Positions 7,495-11,143 of a DNA stretch of 11,143 bases are shown one piece after another; within the stretch, counting starts at the first letter, position 1, and each line of letters opens with the position of its first letter. A model generated the notes under the pieces. It was not told where the DNA came from, made no database searches, and worked only from the letters and a program-made list of their open reading frames with translations. A program made the position numbers and the translations under genes. The stretch is from Nitrososphaerota archaeon (GTDB taxonomy: Archaea; Thermoproteota; Nitrososphaeria; Nitrososphaerales; CADDZS01): assembly GCA_027314685.1 (NCBI GenBank), contig DAHVAI010000413.1, forward strand, positions 1 to 11,143, in the 5' to 3' direction.

Positions 7495-9885
7495 TCAGAC
7501 AGCAGAGACACAATAATCCTTTCCTTCCCATTGATTACTCAAGGGCCAGAAGAAAGTAAACATGAGTTTGTTATTCTTCTCCAAACCTATATCCACATAA
7601 TACACGCCTAATTTTGTCTCTTTGGAATCAGCATCATTTGTCGTACGCCACTCATCGATGGAGTAGTGGATCCTAAATGGATTGGTCATTTGAACCCTGA
7701 GTTTCCTTCCATATTTCAATAGTCGCGGTCTTCGGTTAGGCTTCCAGATTTCTAGACGCTTGCAACGTGATCTATCAATCATGTACCTCTCCTTCACCTC
7801 TGGAACAAGATCGAATACTTTGCCGTCAGACGCCGAGCGGAGGAGCTTGATATACTCTGAATGCGCCCACGCAAGAGGCATCGCAGCTCCAGTAGGACCT
7901 CCAAAGAACAGATGGAGTTCTTTGATATCCTGCTGATCCCATACTTGCTCAGGTAGTAAGCCAGTGGGAGATGCGAACTTTTCCATGGCACTAATGTAGT
8001 TTTTGACTCTATTCCCCAGAGCAACTTCGTAATGTCCTCTTTCACCCGTCAACAGTGGCCAACCTCGTCCCTTTCCCCACCCGGTGTACGGTCGCCCATC
8101 ATCCTTTTGGCCGTAGCCATCGTGGTTGTATCTCCTCCACACAGGTCCGAAGGGCGTGTCGATTTTCAAGAATGCGTCCACTACCTTTAGTGAGTCTACG
8201 ATGATACAATCATCGGGCGCTCGAACTCCATACCTGACAAGTTCAAGGAAGCCGGCGTCAATTATTTCTTTTGCAGGAAAGGTTTCTTGACCGTTTGGTG
8301 GTTGATTCGCCAGCTTGAGCTGACCGTTGTTCGGATCTTCAGAGGGTTCTTGGTCACCCAGATGTACCGGGCATATTCGTATGTAGTGTTTATCTATTCC
8401 CGGAACGAGCGTGCCCGAAGTAGTGACTGTCCATTCTTCAATGTGTCCCTCGAGAAAGTCGGCATATTCTTCCATGAATTGTGCGTTCGATTCCTCTCCA
8501 CGAGTACGAGCATAGTCAGCTGCACAGATCAGCGCCACAATGTTTACAGCTAGTGTAGAAGGTGAATAGCCACTGGCCTCTTCCCATCTTTCCTGTTGAG
8601 TTGCAGGTCCATTCTTTATCAGATAGCTCGCAGCTCGCATCACCATCTCGTACGGATCAAAATCTTTGAGTGCATTGTCTTTGTGCAGGTGCCAAGCTAG
8701 CAAGATTGGAAATGATACCTCGTCTAGCTGAATTCCATTCCAGAACGGCTCTCCGTCGATCCAGAAATTTTGTGGAAAGCCGCCGTCTTCGTTCTGACAT
8801 GCAGCTAGGTAGATTAGTGCATGTAACGGATGAATTGTGTCACCCGCAGCGAGAAGAGCAGTAGCAGTGTTGCACATGTCACGCGTCCAGACGAGATGGT
8901 AACCCCCGCGATCTGCGTCATTCGCAGCCTCTCCCCAAGGAATCGTGAGCGAAGCTATCATTGCGCCAGGATATCTCTTGTCCTCATGCGCCAGAAGAAT
9001 ACGGTAGCTCGCGTGGTAAAGGTTTGTTTTCTCTACCGAGTATCTTTCTAGTGGGAGTACATCTTTGTACGCACTGGCCCACTGGTCCACGAATAATTTC
9101 TTGTACTCGTCAAATGGTGTACTGAGTGACTGAAGAAGGCAACTGATCGAATTCTGTAGCGTATTCCCGAACGCCAATGCTAGCACAAACTCCGAAGACT
9201 TGCTCAAGTCGAGCTGAGCGGTGAGCGCCACGTTGCCGTTGAGTGCCTTGCCAAATTCCCAGTCCATCCCAAAATGTTGTGACACGTCTCGCCATCCGTC
9301 GCTGAACCCTACGAATCCTGCCGAGGTCTTTGTAAATGGCACGCTCGCAGCAAGAGTGAGCCAAGTATCTCCTTTCTGTGCTGCGACTATCTTGCGACCT
9401 AACACTTCTAGTGTAAAGGCGTTGTTTCCCATTCCTCCGCCTTCTAGATGTGGGGCACATAGGACAAACACATTTAGCTGATCAATCAGTTCGCGCTCAC
9501 AATCGATTTTGATGTTCTGCAAGACGCATGGAAGGTCTGGATTGGAGATGACCTGCTTTCTTATTTCATACATCTTACCCGGCTCAGAGTTAGTAATGTT
9601 GTAGCCTAGTGAATGCAAGGATAGTGGTTCGATATTAGACGTGAGATGCCGTTTCTCTTCGTGAAAGAAGTCACGGCCATTGGTGATCAATAGTTGCAAA
9701 TCTCTTAGCTGTGGAGTATCAATAGTAGGATAGTACACCTCAGTGACAATTCCCCTCCATATTGTGAACCAAATCTTGCTCGCGTTTGAGTAGGCAGTGC
9801 CAATACCATCTTTGTTTGAATGGGACCACCGAGGTTCAATCCCTGGTTTGCCAAATGCCTCGCCGTTTGTGCTGAACTTTACCAT
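7495..9885 (-). CDS. GH15 glucoamylase (glucan 1,4-alpha-glucosidase), glucodextranase-like
   Basis: An inverting exo-hydrolase that removes glucose from the non-reducing ends of alpha-1,4-glucans and maltooligosaccharides. An N-terminal beta-sandwich (about 10-275, with FGKPGIEPRW and SKIWFTIWRGIVTEVYYP) is the domain N of prokaryotic glucoamylases and glucodextranases. The (alpha/alpha)6 domain (about 285-690) shows GGYHLVWTRDM, QERWEEASGYSPSTLA with general acid Glu435, and GLLPEQVWD with general base Glu646. A C-terminal domain of about 95 residues, beta-rich in appearance, follows. There is no signal peptide, so it probably acts on internal glycogen or imported maltodextrins. The ATG at 9885 has no Shine-Dalgarno; a TATA-like box lies 36 bp upstream, consistent with a near-leaderless message. 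It is divergent from glucose dehydrogenase, which would consume its product. Glucodextranase activity (alpha-1,6) is a less likely alternative. Confidence 0.92.
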   Translation of the reverse strand: MVKFSTNGEAFGKPGIEPRWSHSNKDGIGTAYSNASKIWFTIWRGIVTEVYYPTIDTPQLRDLQLLITNGRDFFHEEKRHLTSNIEPLSLHSLGYNITNSEPGKMYEIRKQVISNPDLPCVLQNIKIDCERELIDQLNVFVLCAPHLEGGGMGNNAFTLEVLGRKIVAAQKGDTWLTLAASVPFTKTSAGFVGFSDGWRDVSQHFGMDWEFGKALNGNVALTAQLDLSKSSEFVLALAFGNTLQNSISCLLQSLSTPFDEYKKLFVDQWASAYKDVLPLERYSVEKTNLYHASYRILLAHEDKRYPGAMIASLTIPWGEAANDADRGGYHLVWTRDMCNTATALLAAGDTIHPLHALIYLAACQNEDGGFPQNFWIDGEPFWNGIQLDEVSFPILLAWHLHKDNALKDFDPYEMVMRAASYLIKNGPATQQERWEEASGYSPSTLAVNIVALICAADYARTRGEESNAQFMEEYADFLEGHIEEWTVTTSGTLVPGIDKHYIRICPVHLGDQEPSEDPNNGQLKLANQPPNGQETFPAKEIIDAGFLELVRYGVRAPDDCIIVDSLKVVDAFLKIDTPFGPVWRRYNHDGYGQKDDGRPYTGWGKGRGWPLLTGERGHYEVALGNRVKNYISAMEKFASPTGLLPEQVWDQQDIKELHLFFGGPTGAAMPLAWAHSEYIKLLRSASDGKVFDLVPEVKERYMIDRSRCKRLEIWKPNRRPRLLKYGRKLRVQMTNPFRIHYSIDEWRTTNDADSKETKLGVYYVDIGLEKNNKLMFTFFWPLSNQWEGKDYCVSAV

Positions 9886-9915
9886 GAACTATGCGTACGT
9901 TTTCTTTCCTTAGGC

Positions 9916-9926
9916 GATAAGTTTAT
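9916..9926 (-). promoter_or_regulatory. TATA-like element for the glucoamylase gene
   Basis: ATAAACTTATC on the minus strand is centred 36 bp before the glucoamylase ATG, which predicts transcription starting near 9895 with a leader of about 10 nt. It lies inside the 102-bp divergent intergenic region shared with glucose dehydrogenase. Confidence 0.35.
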
Positions 9927-9943
9927 TCCATGATTTGAAGCCA

Positions 9944-9956
9944 AATGTAAAATAAG
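9944..9956 (+). promoter_or_regulatory. TATA-like element for glucose dehydrogenase
   Basis: The AT-rich sequence AATGTAAAATAAG is centred about 38 bp before the GTG at 9988, predicting a start of transcription near 9976-9979. The match to the archaeal TATA consensus is loose. The location suits a leaderless or near-leaderless mRNA, in keeping with the lack of a Shine-Dalgarno. Confidence 0.25.
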
Positions 9957-9987
9957 CAAGTTGTTGGAATTATTTTCAGTGAATACC

Positions 9988-11064
9988 GTGAAAGCAATTG
10001 CCATAACCCCAAAGCAGCCTGGAAGCCTGAGATTGGAAGAGCAAGATGTGCCAAAGCCAAAGAAGAATGAAGTTCTGCTCGAAGTCCAGAAAGTGGGAAT
10101 TTGTGGCACTGATAGGGACATAATCAGTGGCTTTTACGGCGAGGCACCCGAAGGCGCAAGCATGCTTGTCCTAGGACATGAATCTTTGTCTAGAGTTGCG
10201 GGGTTTGGAAGTGGAGTGCGTGGCTTTAAGAAAGGAGATCTGGTGGTCGCGACCGTCAGAAGGAACTGCCCTGAGAATTGCATTTTCTGTAAGAACGGAC
10301 AATCAGACATGTGTGTTACAGGTCACTATTTCGAACACGGAATAAAGGGTCTACACGGGTTTGCAAGAGAGTTTGCCACGACTGATGCTGGATTCGTCGT
10401 AAAACTGCCGGAGCTTTTGAAGGAAGAAGGAGTACTGTTAGAGCCCCTGACAATAGTTGAGAAAGGAGTACTGCAGACGGTAACTATACAGAGAGCGCGA
10501 ATGAAAAAGTGGAGTCCAAACAAAGCACTCGTGCTCGGCGCGGGTCCAGTTGGTTTGCTAGCAACCGCACTACTACGACTAGGCGGCTCCCAGGTCGACA
10601 CAGTTGCCCGAGTTCCCGAAGACAGTCTCAAAGCAAGACTCGTCAAGCAGACTGGTGCAAATTACATCAATACGAGTATAACTCCGCTTGAAAGTCTCGA
10701 AGGCTCATATGATGTTGTGCTTGAACTTACAGGAAACACTGGAGTCGCGCTGGAGGCACAAAAGTTAACGAGTGTCAATGGCATAGTTTCCTATCTTGGC
10801 GTCTACAAGGAAGAGCAGGAGACCGAAAATGCCGGAAAGATTTACACTGATCTTGTGTTGGGAAACAGGGTCCAATTTGGATCTGTCAATGCAAATAAAT
10901 CATACTTCATCCAAGGCGTGAAAGACCTTCAGAAAATCAGGAGAAAGTGGAATGGCTTTCTTTCAAAAATAATCACAAAGCGTGTCAGCATTGACAATTA
11001 CACAGAAGCATATGGAGAAAAAAGTCACGAAGAAATCAAGACGGTGCTAGAGATAAAGATCTAA
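9988..11064 (+). CDS. gdh: Zinc-dependent glucose 1-dehydrogenase, archaeal type
   Basis: A medium-chain dehydrogenase/reductase that oxidises glucose (often galactose too) to the lactone with NAD(P)+, the first step of the archaeal Entner-Doudoroff pathways. From the GTG at 9988 it has 358 residues, close to the Sulfolobus enzyme (366). The catalytic zinc ligands are Cys39 in GICGTDR and His64-Glu65 in LGHES, with Glu152 in LLEPL. The structural zinc lobe has Cys94, 98, 101 and 109. The Rossmann motif GAGPVG is at 184-189, and the C-terminal part resembles the family's glucose-dehydrogenase C domain. Family members begin MKAI, which fixes the GTG at 9988; in-frame TTG codons at 9961 and 9964 and a GTG at 9979 are less likely starts. 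It is divergent from the glucoamylase and would use its product. Cofactor preference is unclear: VARVPE follows the second strand, where Arg208 could contact NADP. Confidence 0.9.
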   Translation: MKAIAITPKQPGSLRLEEQDVPKPKKNEVLLEVQKVGICGTDRDIISGFYGEAPEGASMLVLGHESLSRVAGFGSGVRGFKKGDLVVATVRRNCPENCIFCKNGQSDMCVTGHYFEHGIKGLHGFAREFATTDAGFVVKLPELLKEEGVLLEPLTIVEKGVLQTVTIQRARMKKWSPNKALVLGAGPVGLLATALLRLGGSQVDTVARVPEDSLKARLVKQTGANYINTSITPLESLEGSYDVVLELTGNTGVALEAQKLTSVNGIVSYLGVYKEEQETENAGKIYTDLVLGNRVQFGSVNANKSYFIQGVKDLQKIRRKWNGFLSKIITKRVSIDNYTEAYGEKSHEEIKTVLEIKI

Positions 11065-11068
11065 CTCA

Positions 11069-11074
11069 TTATAT
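11069..11074 (+). promoter_or_regulatory. TATA box candidate for the right-edge gene
   Basis: TTATAT, within ATTATATGG, lies a few bases after the glucose dehydrogenase stop and about 35 bp before the next ATG. It predicts transcription starting near 11097, suggesting that the right-edge gene has its own promoter. Confidence 0.4.
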
Positions 11075-11091
11075 GGTAGTGTGAGTACGAA

Positions 11092-11096
11092 GAGGT
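11092..11096 (+). promoter_or_regulatory. Shine-Dalgarno GAGGT before the right-edge gene
   Basis: GAGGT lies 9 nt before the ATG at 11106, a good match and spacing. It is the clearest Shine-Dalgarno in the window. If transcription began at the site predicted from the nearby TATA-like box, this motif would be lost, so the gene may also be read through from glucose dehydrogenase. Confidence 0.4.
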
Positions 11097-11105
11097 CGAG
11101 TAATC

Positions 11106-11143
11106 ATGAATACATCAGACATTATCGCAGACCGTCTGATAGA
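11106..11143 (+). CDS. Start of an unidentified gene, 3'-truncated by the window edge
   Basis: Only 12 codons are visible (MNTSDIIADRLI). A GAGGT Shine-Dalgarno 9 nt upstream and a TATA-like box support a real start. It lies 41 bp after glucose dehydrogenase on the same strand. The visible peptide loosely resembles the N-terminus of thiamine-diphosphate enzymes such as acetolactate synthase or pyruvate oxidase, but 12 residues cannot carry an assignment. Confidence 0.5.
   Translation, partial: MNTSDIIADRLI

Noticed and set aside
9110..9460. Open frame of 116 codons inside the glucoamylase gene
   Set aside because: It is arginine- and serine-rich and lies wholly within a well-supported gene on the same strand in another frame; no own start signal is seen.

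Overview
The window looks archaeal. The gene content (GH57 glucanotransferase-type enzyme, archaeal-type GH15 trehalase and glucoamylase, zinc glucose dehydrogenase of the Sulfolobus/Thermoplasma type), TATA-like elements about 25-35 bp before starts, several starts with no Shine-Dalgarno, and GTG/TTG starts all point that way. Base composition is moderate and ATA, AGA and AGG codons are common. A heterotrophic member of the Thermoproteota/Nitrososphaeria or Thermoplasmata fits, but the sequence alone does not settle the lineage, and a bacterium with acquired genes is not excluded.

Layout, left to right: a 5'-truncated treZ (malto-oligosyltrehalose trehalohydrolase) and a GH57 4-alpha-glucanotransferase/amylase form a tight plus-strand pair. 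A 222-bp convergent spacer follows, holding a 23-nt homopurine tract, two small hairpins and a possible small-gene remnant. Three minus-strand genes come next: a GH15 trehalase-type hydrolase, a 14-helix DHA2-type MFS transporter, and a GH15 glucoamylase of the glucodextranase type. A 102-bp divergent promoter region separates the glucoamylase from a plus-strand zinc-dependent glucose 1-dehydrogenase. The first 12 codons of another plus-strand gene end the window, preceded by a TATA-like box and a GAGGT Shine-Dalgarno.

Read together, the genes describe storage-glucan and trehalose turnover inside the cell. GH57 can reshape alpha-1,4-glucans. TreZ releases trehalose from maltooligosyl-trehalose, whose synthase TreY is not in the window. 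The two GH15 enzymes can return trehalose and maltooligosaccharides to glucose. Glucose dehydrogenase can oxidise glucose to gluconolactone, the entry to the archaeal Entner-Doudoroff routes. No hydrolase has a visible signal peptide, so the cluster looks cytoplasmic. No mobile element, CRISPR array, tRNA or rRNA was seen. I found no clearly unprecedented system; the points most worth checking are the gene combination, the MFS transporter's substrate and the convergent spacer.
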